Shown here one piece after another: positions 25,474 through 36,206 of a stretch of DNA of 64,000 nt. A program made the position numbers and the translations under genes. Within the stretch, counting starts at the first letter, position 1; every line of letters begins with the position of its first letter. The notes beneath the pieces were generated by a model that was given only the letters and a program-made list of their open reading frames with translations, made no database searches and was not told the DNA's origin. Origin of the DNA: Gammaproteobacteria bacterium (GTDB lineage: Bacteria; Pseudomonadota; Gammaproteobacteria; Steroidobacterales; Steroidobacteraceae). The stretch spans positions 1 through 64,000 of the forward strand of contig VGUJ01000006.1 in the NCBI GenBank assembly GCA_016874235.1, read 5' to 3'.

Positions 25474-27678
25474 ATGCGCTCGAGCAGGTATGAGCCGTTG
25501 CAGCTCGGTCCCTACATCGATTCGAAGGGAAACGCGAGAGTTCGAGTTTTCCAGCCGGGTGCGCTGACTCTCGAACTCCTGCAGCCTGAGAATCATCTCG
25601 TTATTGCCCGTCTCGAACGGCTCCACCCTGATGGGCTCTATGAGGCGTCGACCAAGACTTTGATCGTAGACTACCGATTACGCGCGCGCTGGGAGTCGGG
25701 TGGGGAATCGGTGTTCGACGATCCGTATCGGCATCCGAGTTTGCTCTCGCCGCGCGAGCTGGCGGAGTTCGCTGCCGGAAGACACATACGTCCTCAACGT
25801 CTACTTGGGGCCGAGCCTTGCAGTTCACTCGGCGTGACAGGCGTGCGCTTTGCTGTATGGGCGCCGAGGGCGGGTGCCGTCAGCGTCGTCGGCGCCTTCA
25901 ATTTTTGGAATGAGCGTCAGCATCGGATGCGGCTGCATGAGGACAGCGGGATTTGGGAGCTTTTTGTTCCGGGCGTCACTGAGGGCGCTCTGTACAAGTT
26001 CGCCATTCACGATGCGTCGGGCGTTATACGGGGTCAAAAAGCGGATCCATTTGCTCGCAGATCCGAGGCCTATTCAGGAACTGCGAGCGTCGTATCACGA
26101 TTGACAGAGCGAGTCGTACGGCCCGGCGCGCGTGTAGAGGCCAACGCACCCCACGCACCCATTAGTATTTACGAGGTGCATCTGCCTTCTTGGCGACGCC
26201 CAAAGGATTCGCTACGACAATTTCTCGACTGGGATGAACTTGCCGCAGAGCTCGTTCCCTACGCGACCCAGCTGGGATTTACGCACATCGAGTTATTACC
26301 GCCCGCCGAACATCCCTTCGATGGCTCTTGGGGGTATCAGCCCGTCGGACTTTATGCGCCCACCTCGCGGCATGGTGAGCCTGCCGGATTCGGGAGGTTC
26401 GTGTCGGCCTGCCACCAAGCAGGGCTTGGAGTAATCGTCGACTGGGTCCCAGGACACTTCCCGAACGATACGCACGGCCTGGTTTGTTTTGATGGTGCAC
26501 CCCTGTATGAGTACGAAGATCCTCGAGAGGGTGTTCACCAGGATTGGGATACGTTGATCTATGATTTTTCGAAGCCCCAGGTCAGGAGTTTTCTGATCGG
26601 CAGCGCACTGCATTGGCTTGAGTCTTACGGGATAGACGGAATGCGTGTCGATGCAGTCGCGTCGATACTGTATCGAGATTACAGCCGTCGCGAAGGAGAG
26701 TGGCTTCCGAACGTCAATGGCGGTCGAGAAAATCTAGAAGCTATTATGTTTTTGCGGCAGCTGAATTCCGTGATCGCCGCAGAGTATCCGGGGACGCTGA
26801 TGATCGCCGAGGAGTCCACTGCGTTCCCGAAAGTCACCCAGCCGGTCGAAGCCGGTGGGCTCGGATTTTCTTATAAATGGAATATGGGCTGGATGAACGA
26901 CTCGCTGCGCTACATCGCTCGATCGCCGGAGCACCGCGCTTATCATCACGACGAGATCACCTTCAGCCTGCTCTATGCCTTTAGTGAGCGATATGTCCTA
27001 CCGATCTCTCACGATGAAGTGGTTCACGGGAAAGGCTCTCTGATTGGCAAGATGCCAAAAACCCGTGAGCAGAAATTTGCCAACCTCCGAGCGTATCTCG
27101 GCTATATGTTTGGTCATCCCGGCAAGAAACTGCTTTTCATGGGATGCGAGCTCGCGCAGGAGCGCGAGTGGAACCACGATACCGAACTCGATTGGTCGAG
27201 GCTCAATGAGCCTTTAAACGCTGGGGTTCAGCGGTTGGTTCGCGATCTGAATGCGATGCTACGCGAGACACCCGCGCTCTACCGATGCGACGTCGATCCT
27301 CACTCATTCGAATGGATCGAAGTGACCGATCGCCAGCGATCCCTGATTGCGTTTATGCGCCGCGGCCACGAGATTGACCGTCCGATCATCGTCATCAGTA
27401 ATTTCACGCCGGCGACCCGCGAAGGGTATCGGATCGGTGTCCCTGCGGCGGGTGTTTATCGGGAAAGGCTGAATACCGATTCGGCCTACTACGGGGGTCG
27501 CAACATCGGGCTGAAGTTCGGTGCCGCCACCGCCGAGGCCATACCAGCCCACGGGCGACCGTACTCGATCGTGTTGCGGTTACCACCGCTATCCACCGTG
27601 TTTGTAGAGCCCGTAGGCCCCACGGAGGGTGGCGATCCACGGGACTCGGGGGCGGCTCGACATGGTCGGCTGGTGTAG
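25474..27678 (+). CDS. glgB: 1,4-alpha-glucan branching enzyme
   Basis: A 734-residue GH13 enzyme that forms alpha-1,6 branches in glycogen. An N-terminal CBM48-type region (GVRFAVWAPRAGAVSVVGAFNFW near residue 125) precedes the catalytic barrel. Barrel motifs are GIDGMRVDAVASILY (nucleophile Asp), MIAEESTAFP (acid Glu) and LPISHDEVVHGKGSL. ATG at 25474 is preferred to the TTG just before it. The unusual point is position: it starts 6 bases after a cytochrome gene and appears to be the last gene of the long electron-transfer gene string, far from glgC-glgA. Confidence 0.96.
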   Translation: MRSSRYEPLQLGPYIDSKGNARVRVFQPGALTLELLQPENHLVIARLERLHPDGLYEASTKTLIVDYRLRARWESGGESVFDDPYRHPSLLSPRELAEFAAGRHIRPQRLLGAEPCSSLGVTGVRFAVWAPRAGAVSVVGAFNFWNERQHRMRLHEDSGIWELFVPGVTEGALYKFAIHDASGVIRGQKADPFARRSEAYSGTASVVSRLTERVVRPGARVEANAPHAPISIYEVHLPSWRRPKDSLRQFLDWDELAAELVPYATQLGFTHIELLPPAEHPFDGSWGYQPVGLYAPTSRHGEPAGFGRFVSACHQAGLGVIVDWVPGHFPNDTHGLVCFDGAPLYEYEDPREGVHQDWDTLIYDFSKPQVRSFLIGSALHWLESYGIDGMRVDAVASILYRDYSRREGEWLPNVNGGRENLEAIMFLRQLNSVIAAEYPGTLMIAEESTAFPKVTQPVEAGGLGFSYKWNMGWMNDSLRYIARSPEHRAYHHDEITFSLLYAFSERYVLPISHDEVVHGKGSLIGKMPKTREQKFANLRAYLGYMFGHPGKKLLFMGCELAQEREWNHDTELDWSRLNEPLNAGVQRLVRDLNAMLRETPALYRCDVDPHSFEWIEVTDRQRSLIAFMRRGHEIDRPIIVISNFTPATREGYRIGVPAAGVYRERLNTDSAYYGGRNIGLKFGAATAEAIPAHGRPYSIVLRLPPLSTVFVEPVGPTEGGDPRDSGAARHGRLV

Positions 27679-27694
27679 ACTCCGCTTCTTCTAT

Positions 27695-27806
27695 GGCGTC
27701 CCGCACCGGTTCCTTCGCGACGACCAGCCGTTAACCCCGCCAGGCCCGGAAGGGAGCAACGGTCGCGGCGATGTCGGGTGCCGGAGTCCAGCTGGTGCGG
27801 GCCGCC
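27695..27806 (+). ncRNA. ffs: signal recognition particle 4.5S RNA (small bacterial SRP RNA)
   Basis: A single long hairpin. The ends pair GGCGTCCCGCACC (27695-27707) with GGTGCGGGCCGCC (27794-27806). The tip carries the conserved SRP signature CAGGCCCGGAAGGGAGCAACG around 27741-27761, which holds the GGAA-type tetraloop and the symmetric and asymmetric Ffh-binding loops. About 112 bases, the usual size in Gammaproteobacteria. It sits between glgB and dnaX. Confidence 0.93.
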
Positions 27807-27821
27807 TCCAGTAGGACAAGC

Positions 27822-29444
27822 ATGAGCTACACCGCACTCGCGCGAAAATGGCGACCCCGCCGATTCGATGAACTCACCGGGCAGGAGCACGTCCTGCAGG
27901 CGCTGTCGAATGCGCTCGAAACCAATCGAGTGCATCACGCGTTCTTGTTCACGGGTACTCGTGGCGTCGGCAAGACGACCATCGCCCGTATTCTTGCCAA
28001 GTGCCTCAACTGTGAGACGGGCATGGGCCCGGCGCCCTGCGGGACGTGCGCGACCTGTCGCGAGATCGACGAGGGTCGCTTCGTCGATTTGATCGAAGTG
28101 GATGCCGCTTCGCGAACGAAGGTGGATGACACGCGCGAACTGCTCGACAACGTCCAGTACGCACCGACTCGGGGTCGATACAAGGTTTATCTCATCGACG
28201 AAGTCCACATGCTCTCGACGCATTCATTCAATGCGTTGCTCAAAACCCTCGAAGAGCCGCCGCCCCACGTCAAGTTTTTGCTGGCGACGACCGATCCTCA
28301 AAAACTGCCGGTGACGGTGCTCTCGCGCTGTCTTCAGTTCAATCTCAAACGATTGTCCGTCTCGATGATCGCCGATCGTATGAAAGTGATCCTCAACGCG
28401 GAGAACATTCCCTTCGAGCCTGCAGCCGTGCGCCTCATTGCCGAGGCCGCCGACGGCAGTATGCGAGATGGCTTGTCGCTCCTCGACCAATTGCTTGCGT
28501 TTGGGGGCGGCAAGGTCGCTGAGAGTGAAGCGCGGGCCATGCTCGCGACGGTCGATCGCAAGCAGGTGTTTCAGCTCGCGAGGTTACTCGGCACTTCAGA
28601 CCCCGCCGAGCTCATGCGCTTTGCGCAGTCACTCGATGAGTGGGCTCCGGATTATGGCGATGTGCTCGATGCGCTCTCGACGCTGCTGGTGCGAGTGGCG
28701 CTCATGCAGACGCTGCCGACCTACGAAGGCGACGAGCTGCATCCGCCCGAGCAGCTCGCCGAGCTAGCCGGGGCGTTGAGCCCTGAAGACGTACAGCTCT
28801 GCTATCAAACGGCGATCCTGGGACGGCGTGACCTGGCTTGGGCGCCAGACCCTCGGACAGGGTTCGAGATGACTTTGCTGCGCATGGCCGCCTTCCGGCT
28901 CGCCTCGGGGCCTGGGGCCGCTTCAGGGGGGCCTGTGGCGAGCTCGGGCCCCACCGACGCCAAAGCGCCCCGGCGGGCTTCCTCCGCGGCTGTCACGGCC
29001 TCGAGTTCGGCCCAGGGGGAGGCGCCGGCGGTGGCGCCTTCTCGCTCGTCACCGGGTGTCGTCCTCGACCTTTCTCAGTGGCAGGAGGCGATCGCCGGTC
29101 TCGAGCTCGGCGGCGCGGCGAGGCAGCTGGCAGCGAACTGCGCCTATGCCGGTCGGGAGGGTGGACTCCTTCGCCTGACCCTCGACCCAGCCCAGTCGTT
29201 GCTCAAGACAGCCTCCCTGGTCGACAAACTTTCGCAGGCGCTGTCGCGTGCGCTGGGTGAGACGGTTCGGGTTGAGATCGAGTTGTCGCAGGCGCCGGTC
29301 GAGACTCCGGCCCGCGCGGAGCAGCGCGCGGCGGACGCGGAGCTCGACGAGGCCCGACGATCACTCGAGTCCGACGCGACGATCCGGGGCTTCAAAGAAA
29401 AATTCGGCGCCAGCCTGAAAACAGATTCAGTCAAACCGCATTAA
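27822..29444 (+). CDS. dnaX: DNA polymerase III subunit tau
   Basis: A 540-residue clamp-loader ATPase. It has Walker A GTRGVGKTT near residue 45, four zinc-binding Cys at 64-79 (CLNCETG...CGTCATC), Walker B VYLIDEVHML near 125, and sensor residues in the VLSRCLQF segment. The C-terminal third has an Ala/Pro/Ser-rich linker and then a tau-type tail. I found no A AAA AAG slippery site in the linker region, so a frameshifted gamma form is not supported. The start is ATG 27822, because the longer frame runs back through the SRP RNA. Confidence 0.95.
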   Translation: MSYTALARKWRPRRFDELTGQEHVLQALSNALETNRVHHAFLFTGTRGVGKTTIARILAKCLNCETGMGPAPCGTCATCREIDEGRFVDLIEVDAASRTKVDDTRELLDNVQYAPTRGRYKVYLIDEVHMLSTHSFNALLKTLEEPPPHVKFLLATTDPQKLPVTVLSRCLQFNLKRLSVSMIADRMKVILNAENIPFEPAAVRLIAEAADGSMRDGLSLLDQLLAFGGGKVAESEARAMLATVDRKQVFQLARLLGTSDPAELMRFAQSLDEWAPDYGDVLDALSTLLVRVALMQTLPTYEGDELHPPEQLAELAGALSPEDVQLCYQTAILGRRDLAWAPDPRTGFEMTLLRMAAFRLASGPGAASGGPVASSGPTDAKAPRRASSAAVTASSSAQGEAPAVAPSRSSPGVVLDLSQWQEAIAGLELGGAARQLAANCAYAGREGGLLRLTLDPAQSLLKTASLVDKLSQALSRALGETVRVEIELSQAPVETPARAEQRAADAELDEARRSLESDATIRGFKEKFGASLKTDSVKPH

Positions 29445-29456
29445 GGAAACTCAGCG

Positions 29457-29777
29457 ATGGCTAACTTCGGCAACATGATGAAGCAGGCGGAAGCCCTGCA
29501 GCGCAATATGCAAAAGGCGCAAGAAGAGATCGCGCAGATGGAAGTCGTCGGCGAGGCGGGCGGCGGCATGGTCAAGGTCACGATGACCGGCAAGCACGAG
29601 GTGAAGCGCGTGCAGATCGAGCCTGTCGTCATTGGTGACGATCGCGAGATGCTCGAAGATTTGGTCGCGGCGGCCATCAACGATGCGGTCCGACGAGTCG
29701 AGACCGAGAGCCAGCAGCGCATGTCCTCCCTGATGTCTGGGTTGCGCTTGCCTCCCGGCTTCAAGATGCCGTTCTGA
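29457..29777 (+). CDS. ybaB: YbaB/EbfC nucleoid-associated protein
   Basis: A 106-residue DNA-binding protein of the YbaB/EbfC family: [20 protein letters not shown] start, [16 protein letters not shown] strand region, and a Met- and Gly-rich tail ending [12 protein letters not shown]. It lies 12 bases after dnaX and 14 bases before recR, the standard dnaX-ybaB-recR order. Confidence 0.95.
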   Translation: MANFGNMMKQAEALQRNMQKAQEEIAQMEVVGEAGGGMVKVTMTGKHEVKRVQIEPVVIGDDREMLEDLVAAAINDAVRRVETESQQRMSSLMSGLRLPPGFKMPF

Positions 29778-29791
29778 GTTAACGCCTCGAG

Positions 29792-30391
29792 ATGAAGCAC
29801 ACTCCTGCGCTCGCTCGGCTCATCGATGCGTTGCGTACGCTACCCGGAGTCGGCCCGAAGACCGCTCAGCGCATGGCATTCCATTTGTTGCAGGAAGGTC
29901 GTGATGGCGCGCGTGCCTTGACCGAGGCTCTCTCGGGTGCGCTCGCCAAGGTTGGCCGATGTCGACGGTGCCGCATGCTCACCGAGAGTGAGCTGTGTTT
30001 CATTTGTAGTTCGACTCAGCGGGATGCGAGCCAAGTTTGTGTCGTCGAGTCACCGGCGGATGTGGTCGCCATCGAGCAATCGGGTGGCTATCGCGGGCGG
30101 TACTTCGTTTTGATGGGGCATCTGTCGCCGCTCGATGGCGTTGGACCAGAGCAGCTCGGGATTCGCGAACTTGAGGGTTTGCTCGATTCGGGAACGGTAC
30201 AAGAGTTGATCCTCGCGACGAATCCCACGGTAGAGGGCGAGGCGACGGCGCATTTTCTGTCTGAGATTGCCAAGGCCCGCGGCTTGCGTGCGACACGCAT
30301 CGCACACGGTGTGCCGATCGGAGGGGAGCTCGAGTACATCGACGGCGGAACGCTCGCCCATGCGCTTGCGGGGCGCCAGTCGCTGATCTAA
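29792..30391 (+). CDS. recR: recombination mediator RecR
   Basis: A 199-residue protein of normal length. It has the helix-hairpin-helix [17 protein letters not shown] near residue 15, a four-Cys zinc site CRRC...CFIC at about 57-72, and a TOPRIM domain with [29 protein letters not shown] and the EGEATAHFL segment. It acts with RecF/RecO in loading RecA at gaps. Its last four bases overlap the convergent rsgA stop. Confidence 0.96.
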   Translation: MKHTPALARLIDALRTLPGVGPKTAQRMAFHLLQEGRDGARALTEALSGALAKVGRCRRCRMLTESELCFICSSTQRDASQVCVVESPADVVAIEQSGGYRGRYFVLMGHLSPLDGVGPEQLGIRELEGLLDSGTVQELILATNPTVEGEATAHFLSEIAKARGLRATRIAHGVPIGGELEYIDGGTLAHALAGRQSLI

Positions 30392-31299
30392 CTGCGCTTT
30401 CGGCCTGGGCCTTGGGCCGTTGTCAGATCCGCATGCAGCCGCCGCAGTCTGCGGTAGCTCTCATAACGACGCTCATCGATCTGCCTAACTTCGGCGGCGG
30501 TCCGAACCGCGCAGCCCGGTTCCTGCAAATGTTGGCAGTCGGAAAATCGACAGCCCGTTGAGAGTTGATCGACCTCGGGAAATCCGAGGCTACGAGCTTC
30601 GAGCGAATCGATGGACGGTGCGAAGTCGCGAACCCCTGGCGAGTCGATGACATGACCTCCATCCGGCAGATCGTGCAGGGAGGAGCTCGTGGTCGTGTGA
30701 CGACCCTCGGCGTCTCGATCGAGTTCGCCGGTCGCGAGTTCGACGCCGGGAATCAGTCGACCAATGATCGAAGATTTTCCGACGCCTGACTGCCCGACAA
30801 AGACGCTCGTCTCGTGACGGAGAAATTCATTGAGCGTCTCGAGACCTCGACCTGTCTCGGCGCTACATATAAGGATCGGATAGTCGGCCGTCTCGAAGGA
30901 CTGGGTGAGCGCGGAAAGATCGATGTCGGGTACGAGGTCGCATTTATTGACGAGTACGAGCGCTTTGATGCCCGCAGAGGATGCGGCGCAGAGGTAACGG
31001 TCGATGATGAAGAGATCGGGCATCGGCGCAGGGGCCATCACGGCGACCAAGAGCGAGAGATTGGCAACGACCGGCTCGGCATCGCCGCGCAGCGTAGCGC
31101 GGGCGAGGAGGGTGCGACGCGGCAGAATCTCGGTGACGTGGACCTCGGCGTGAGTGGCGTCTTCGTTACATCGCACCCGATCACCGCAAACCACCTGCAG
31201 GCGACGCCCGAACGGTCGGGCTTGAACGATACGTCCCGTGTCGTCGCGAACCCGGACATGACGCCCGTACGCGGCAATGACTTGCGCTTCGAATTCCAA
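30388..31299 (-). CDS. rsgA: ribosome small-subunit maturation GTPase
   Basis: A 303-residue circularly permuted GTPase. The N-terminal OB fold ([18 protein letters not shown]) is followed by G4 (VLVNKCDL near 115), then G1 ([10 protein letters not shown] near 168), G3 (DSPGVRDF near 220), and a C-terminal zinc knuckle [14 protein letters not shown]. The start is a TTG at 31299 giving [12 protein letters not shown]; no better ATG is available upstream. Divergent from orn, as in E. coli. Confidence 0.94.
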   Translation of the reverse strand: MEFEAQVIAAYGRHVRVRDDTGRIVQARPFGRRLQVVCGDRVRCNEDATHAEVHVTEILPRRTLLARATLRGDAEPVVANLSLLVAVMAPAPMPDLFIIDRYLCAASSAGIKALVLVNKCDLVPDIDLSALTQSFETADYPILICSAETGRGLETLNEFLRHETSVFVGQSGVGKSSIIGRLIPGVELATGELDRDAEGRHTTTSSSLHDLPDGGHVIDSPGVRDFAPSIDSLEARSLGFPEVDQLSTGCRFSDCQHLQEPGCAVRTAAEVRQIDERRYESYRRLRRLHADLTTAQGPGRKRS

Positions 31300-31366
31300 G
31301 ATAGGGTCACTCTAGCCTCTGATAGACTTTCGCTCAATCGAAAAGACCTTACGATGGACCGTCACC

Positions 31367-31927
31367 ATGCCGAGTCGCGATGCGCTGATCTGGATCGATC
31401 TCGAGATGACCGGGCTAAAGCCCGACTCGGATACAATCATCGAAATTGCGACGTTGGTGACCGACTCGTCTCTTCAACTCATTGCCGAAGGGCCCGTGCT
31501 CGTAATCCATCAGGATGACGCCACGCTCGCGGGCATGGATGAGTGGAACCAGCGGCAACATGGTGGCTCGGGTCTCATCGCCCGCGTTCGGGCGAGCACG
31601 ATCACGCTCGCCGAGGCGGAGCGTCAGACGCTAGAGTTCTTGGCGCAGCACGTCGAGTCGGGCGCGTCACCCATGTGTGGCAACAGTATTTGCCAGGATC
31701 GTCGCTTCATGGCGCGCCTGATGCCGAAGCTCGAGGCGTTCTTCCATTACCGTAACCTCGATGTAAGTACGGTCAAAGAATTAGCCAAGCGCTGGTCACC
31801 CGAGCTCGCGACCGCTTTCAACAAGGAAGGCACGCATCTTGCGCTCGATGACATTCGTGAGTCGGTGCGCGAGTTGCAGTATTATCGCGAGCGATTCTTC
31901 GTGCTCGGCCCGCGAGGCGCGTGCTGA
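31367..31927 (+). CDS. orn: oligoribonuclease
   Basis: A 186-residue DEDDh 3'-5' exonuclease that removes di- to pentaribonucleotides. ExoI motif [14 protein letters not shown] near residue 9, Exo[13 protein letters not shown] near 105, and ExoIII with [14 protein letters not shown] near 152 are all seen. Length matches the family. It also clears pGpG in cells using c-di-GMP. Confidence 0.96.
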   Translation: MPSRDALIWIDLEMTGLKPDSDTIIEIATLVTDSSLQLIAEGPVLVIHQDDATLAGMDEWNQRQHGGSGLIARVRASTITLAEAERQTLEFLAQHVESGASPMCGNSICQDRRFMARLMPKLEAFFHYRNLDVSTVKELAKRWSPELATAFNKEGTHLALDDIRESVRELQYYRERFFVLGPRGAC

Positions 31928-31950
31928 GTGTGCCGGCGCTTGATTCCCGT

Positions 31951-32922
31951 ATGATCGATCTACCGACGTTCGACGATATCGTCGCCGCCGAAGGCCGGTT
32001 GCTCAGCCGAGTCTTGCGTACGCCGGTATTACATTCTCCACGCTTCGACGCGCGCGTCGGTCGTCGCGTGCTTTTCAAGTGCGAGAACCTCCAGCACGTC
32101 GGTGCGTTCAAGCTCCGTGGGGCGACCAACGCTTTGCTGCAGCTCGAGGCGAGTTCAAAAGTCGTGGCGACCCATTCCTCGGGCAATCATGGCGCTGCGC
32201 TCGCGCGAGCCGCGCGTGAGCTCGGGTGGCGATGCGTCGTCGTGGCGCCGCGAGACGCCTCGGCGGTCAAACTTCAATCGATTCGCGCCGAAGGTGCCGA
32301 GCTTGTCTCCTGCGAGCCCGGGCTCGTGGCCCGTGAGGCTGCTCTCGCTGAGGTCGTTGCGCGCACGGGGGCGGCGGTCGTTCATCCTTTCGATGATGCT
32401 CATGTGATTGCCGGGCAGGGCACGGCCGCGCTGGAGTTGTTGAGCGAGTATCCCGACCTCGACGTTCTTACGGCGCCGGTGGGCGGTGGAGGCTTACTGT
32501 CAGGCACAGCCATCGCCGGTAAGGCCATGGTCCCCACCTGTCGCGTGATCGGTGTCGAGCCAGAGATGGCCGACGATGCCGCGCGCTCGTTTCATGGTGG
32601 TAAGCGGGTAGGTGTTCAAGGCTCGCCCGCGACGATTGCAGATGGACTACGTGGCTCGATCGGTGTTCGACCTTTCGCAATATTCAGGACGCTCGTGGAT
32701 GACGTGTTGACGGTCTCCGAGAGCGCAATCGTCTCGGCGATGCGTGTTGCGCTCGAAGACCTGCGGCTCCTCATCGAGCCTTCATCCGCCGTGCCGATTG
32801 CAGCACTCATCGATGGGCGCATCGGTAAACCAGGCGAGAAGATCGGTGTGATTGTCTCTGGCGGAAACGTCGATCTCTCGGTCTGTCCGTTTTTGGCGGG
32901 TCGCGCTCCGCTTAACGCTTAG
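31951..32922 (+). CDS. threonine/serine dehydratase-like PLP enzyme
   Basis: A 323-residue fold-type II PLP enzyme. It has the Schiff-base Lys in [12 protein letters not shown] near residue 57, SSGNHGAAL near 80, and the phosphate-binding loop VGGGGLLSG near 185. It is shorter than biosynthetic IlvA and lacks its regulatory C-terminal domain, so it fits catabolic threonine dehydratase or serine racemase-like enzymes. ATG 31951 is chosen, although a GTG at 31921 inside the orn end is also in frame. Its end overlaps the convergent ppsA stop by 11 bases. Confidence 0.85.
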   Translation: MIDLPTFDDIVAAEGRLLSRVLRTPVLHSPRFDARVGRRVLFKCENLQHVGAFKLRGATNALLQLEASSKVVATHSSGNHGAALARAARELGWRCVVVAPRDASAVKLQSIRAEGAELVSCEPGLVAREAALAEVVARTGAAVVHPFDDAHVIAGQGTAALELLSEYPDLDVLTAPVGGGGLLSGTAIAGKAMVPTCRVIGVEPEMADDAARSFHGGKRVGVQGSPATIADGLRGSIGVRPFAIFRTLVDDVLTVSESAIVSAMRVALEDLRLLIEPSSAVPIAALIDGRIGKPGEKIGVIVSGGNVDLSVCPFLAGRAPLNA

Positions 32923-35281
32923 CCGTCGCCGCGGCGTCCTGCGCCAGCATTAACCAGGTCTCGATCACGGTATCGGGGTTGAGCGAGAGGCTGTCGATAC
33001 CTTCGTCGACGAGCCAACGCGCGAGATCGGGGTGATCGGAAGGGCCTTGGCCGCAAATGCCGACATACTTCTTCGCCTTGCGACACGCGCGAATGGCCAT
33101 GGAGAGCATTTCTTTGACAGCCGGATCGCGCTCATCGAAGTGCTGGGCGACGATACCCGAGTCGCGATCGACCCCGAGCGTGAGCTGCGTCATGTCGTTC
33201 GAGCCGATCGACATGCCATCGAAGAACTCGAGGAATCGTTCGGCGAGTACCGCGTTGGAGGGTAGTTCGCACATCATGATGATTTTGAGGTCTTGCTCGC
33301 CGCGCTTGAGGCCATTGGCGGCTAGTAACTCCGTGACCTCTTTGGCTTCGCCCAAGGTGCGCACGAAGGGGACCATGACCTGCACGTTGGTGAGACCCAT
33401 TTCGTTGCGTACTTTTTTGAGCGCACGGCATTCGAGTTCGAAGCAGGCTCGGAAATTGATATCGGTGTAACGCGCTGCGCCACGGAATCCGATCATCGGG
33501 TTTTCTTCAGTCGGCTCGTAGAGTCGTCCGCCAATAAGATTGGCGTACTCGTTCGATTTGAAATCGGAGAGACGCACGATGACGGGCTCGGGTGCAAACG
33601 CTGCGGCAATCTGCGCCACACCTTCGGCAAGCTTATCGACGTAGAAACCAACCGGATCGGAATAGCCCGACATCTGCGCGCGAATTTCTTCTTTGAGTGT
33701 CGCATTAAGCCGATCGAACTCGAGCAGGGCTCGCGGGTGCACGCCAATCATGCGGTTGATGATGAACTCGAGACGTGCGAGCCCCACGCCGCGATGCGGA
33801 ATACTCGCGAAGTCGAAGGCGCGATCGGGGTTGCCCACGTTCATCATGATTTTGACGGGGGCTTGGGGCAGCGAGTCGAGCTCGATCTGGCGACGCTCGA
33901 AGTCGAGCGCGCCCTCATACACAAAACCCGTATCGCCTTCAGCGCACGACACGGTTACCGGTTGTCCCTCACGGATCCGGGTCGTCGTATCACCGCAGCC
34001 CACGACCGCGGGAATGCCCAGCTCTCTTGCAATGATTGCGGCGTGGCAGGTACGGCCTCCGCGATTCGTGACGATGGCCGAGGCGCGTTTCATGACCGGC
34101 TCCCAGTCGGGGTCGGTCATATCGGCGACGAGTACGTCGCCGGGTTGCACGCGAGCCATCTGTGACGGATCGGAGATGACGCGGGCAGGGCCAGCGCCGA
34201 TGCGCTGCCCAATGCTGCGTCCTTGGGCGATGACGTTGGAGCGCTTGGCGAGGGTGTAACGTTGGATCGTACGGCCGCTGTGGCTCTGCACGGTCTCCGG
34301 TCTCGCTTGAAGGATGTAGATCGTGCCGGTGGCTCCGTCCTTACCCCACTCGATATCCATCGGACGGCCATAGTGCTCTTCGATGATGAGGGCCTGCTTG
34401 GCGAGCTCGATCAGATCGGCATCGTTGAGGCTGAATCGCTGCCGGTCCGCCGGCGCGACATCGACGGTACGAACGCGCTCTGCAGCACCCGACTCGCCGT
34501 AGACCATCTTGATGGCCTTGGCGCCGAGATTGCGACGCAGCACGGCATGGCGACCCGCGCGCACGGCCGGCTTGTAGAGATAAAACTCATCCGGGTTCAC
34601 GGCGCCTTGGACGACCGTTTCACCGAGACCGTAAGACGCCGTGATGAACACCACATCGCGAAAACCGCTATCGGTGTCGAGGGTGAACATCACGCCGCTC
34701 GCGCCGAGATCGGAGCGCACCATTTGCTGGATGCCCGCTGAAAGCGCGACCTGCGAATGATCGAAACCTTGATGAACGCGATAGGCGATGGCCCGATCGT
34801 TGAAGAGCGAGGCGAAGACGTGACGCATCGCCTCGATGACGGCATCTTCACCCTGAACGTTCAGAAAGGTTTCTTGTTGGCCTGCAAAGGACGCCTCGGG
34901 CAAATCTTCGGCGGTCGCCGATGAGCGGACGGCGACCGATACGTGATCGCCGAAGCGACGATAGCCCTCGCGTACGGCCTTCTCGAGCGCAGCCGGTAGC
35001 GGCGCTTGGAGGATCCAGCCGCGGATGGTGGCACCGACCTCCGCGAGGCGCACGACATCATCGACGTCGAGTGATTGAAGCAACTCGCGAATTCGTTGAT
35101 CGAGCCCGTTGTGCGCGAGCATTTGCCGATAGGCCGCCGCCGTCGTGGCGAAGCCGCCCGGTACCTTCACGCCAAGACGTGCAAGTTGCCCAATCATCTC
35201 CCCGATTGAGGCATTTTTGCCTCCGACGGTTTCGACGTCGTGCATGGTCAGGCGCTCGAAGGGTAGGACGAGTTCGGTCAC
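32912..35281 (-). CDS. ppsA: phosphoenolpyruvate synthase
   Basis: A 789-residue enzyme converting pyruvate and ATP to PEP, AMP and phosphate in gluconeogenesis. The N-terminal ATP-grasp part has [11 protein letters not shown] and [22 protein letters not shown]. The swivel domain has the phospho-His in [24 protein letters not shown], and the C-terminal PEP barrel ends with [18 protein letters not shown]. The GTG at 35281 is preferred: AAGGA lies 7-8 bases upstream, and the length then matches the 792-residue E. coli enzyme. Divergent from its own regulator gene, ppsR. Confidence 0.95.
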   Translation of the reverse strand: MTELVLPFERLTMHDVETVGGKNASIGEMIGQLARLGVKVPGGFATTAAAYRQMLAHNGLDQRIRELLQSLDVDDVVRLAEVGATIRGWILQAPLPAALEKAVREGYRRFGDHVSVAVRSSATAEDLPEASFAGQQETFLNVQGEDAVIEAMRHVFASLFNDRAIAYRVHQGFDHSQVALSAGIQQMVRSDLGASGVMFTLDTDSGFRDVVFITASYGLGETVVQGAVNPDEFYLYKPAVRAGRHAVLRRNLGAKAIKMVYGESGAAERVRTVDVAPADRQRFSLNDADLIELAKQALIIEEHYGRPMDIEWGKDGATGTIYILQARPETVQSHSGRTIQRYTLAKRSNVIAQGRSIGQRIGAGPARVISDPSQMARVQPGDVLVADMTDPDWEPVMKRASAIVTNRGGRTCHAAIIARELGIPAVVGCGDTTTRIREGQPVTVSCAEGDTGFVYEGALDFERRQIELDSLPQAPVKIMMNVGNPDRAFDFASIPHRGVGLARLEFIINRMIGVHPRALLEFDRLNATLKEEIRAQMSGYSDPVGFYVDKLAEGVAQIAAAFAPEPVIVRLSDFKSNEYANLIGGRLYEPTEENPMIGFRGAARYTDINFRACFELECRALKKVRNEMGLTNVQVMVPFVRTLGEAKEVTELLAANGLKRGEQDLKIIMMCELPSNAVLAERFLEFFDGMSIGSNDMTQLTLGVDRDSGIVAQHFDERDPAVKEMLSMAIRACRKAKKYVGICGQGPSDHPDLARWLVDEGIDSLSLNPDTVIETWLMLAQDAAATAKR

Positions 35282-35351
35282 GGGTACATCCTTGAGTTGG
35301 CAGGCGGAGCGAGGGAGACTGACGTCTGGCGTTTGATGGGTAGAACCACTC

Positions 35352-36173
35352 GTGACAACAAGAACCGTGTTTTTCGTTTCGGACCAAACTGGCGTGACAG
35401 CCGAGACCATGGGTCACAGCCTGTTGACGCAATTTGATCGGCTGCAGTTTCGGGCCGTGACTCTGCCATTTGTCTCCACCCTTGACAAGGCACACGAGGC
35501 AGTTCGGCGTATCAATGCCGCGGGCGTCGAAGAGGGCGCCCGACCCATCGTCTTCAGCACCTTGGTCCAGGATGATTTACGACTCGTATTGCGCGAGGCC
35601 GAGGCGTTGGTACTCGATTTTTTCGAGGCTTTCGTGGGGCCGATGGAGCGCGAACTCGGTACGCGCTCGACGCATAGCGCCGGCAAGGCGCACGGCATCT
35701 CCGATTCTGTCGGGTACGCGGCCCGTATCGACGCTACAAACTACGCACTCTCGAACGACGATGGCTCAAACCGCGATTATTCGAAAGCCGATGTCGTGCT
35801 GGTGGGGGTCTCGCGCTCGGGCAAGACGCCGACCTGTCTTTATCTTGCGATGCAGTACGGGATCTTTGCCGCAAACTATCCTTTGACCGATGACGATCTT
35901 GAGTCGGCGCGTCTGCCGCCTGCGCTGCAGCCTCACAAAGGCAAGCTCTTCGGACTGCGCATCGCCCCCAATCGTCTGCAACAAATTCGTCAGGAGCGCA
36001 GGCCAAACAGTCGCTATGCGTCACCGCCGCAGGTTCAGTTCGAGACTCGTGCCGCGGATGCAATCTTTCAACGAAATTCGATTCCAGTGCTCGACACGAC
36101 GGAATGCTCCATTGAAGAAATCTCGGCGCGCATCCTCGAGTCGACGGGGATTGAGCGACGTGTCCGCCCATGA
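35352..36173 (+). CDS. ppsR: PEP synthase regulatory protein (bifunctional kinase/pyrophosphorylase)
   Basis: A 273-residue DUF299 protein. In its family it phosphorylates PEP synthase with ADP to switch it off and removes the phosphate by phosphorolysis. The N-terminus [16 protein letters not shown] and the P-loop [15 protein letters not shown] near residue 155 are diagnostic. Start is GTG 35352, 70 bases from the divergent ppsA start, so the enzyme and its regulator share a promoter region. Confidence 0.95.
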   Translation: MTTRTVFFVSDQTGVTAETMGHSLLTQFDRLQFRAVTLPFVSTLDKAHEAVRRINAAGVEEGARPIVFSTLVQDDLRLVLREAEALVLDFFEAFVGPMERELGTRSTHSAGKAHGISDSVGYAARIDATNYALSNDDGSNRDYSKADVVLVGVSRSGKTPTCLYLAMQYGIFAANYPLTDDDLESARLPPALQPHKGKLFGLRIAPNRLQQIRQERRPNSRYASPPQVQFETRAADAIFQRNSIPVLDTTECSIEEISARILESTGIERRVRP

Positions 36174-36206
36174 CGTGAGCTCACGACTCGCGGTATAGTG
36201 TGATCA

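Noticed and set aside
27489-28223. 244-residue minus-strand open frame across glgB, the SRP RNA and dnaX
   Set aside because: It would cross three well-supported genes and an RNA; no recognisable sequence.
28800-29100. Programmed frameshift site in dnaX for the gamma subunit
   Set aside because: No A AAA AAG heptamer or similar slippery run is visible in the linker region.
30814-31518. 234-residue plus-strand open frame opposite rsgA
   Set aside because: The minus-strand rsgA carries all GTPase motifs; the plus frame is low-complexity, rich in Arg, Asp and Gly, with no motif, and crosses into orn.
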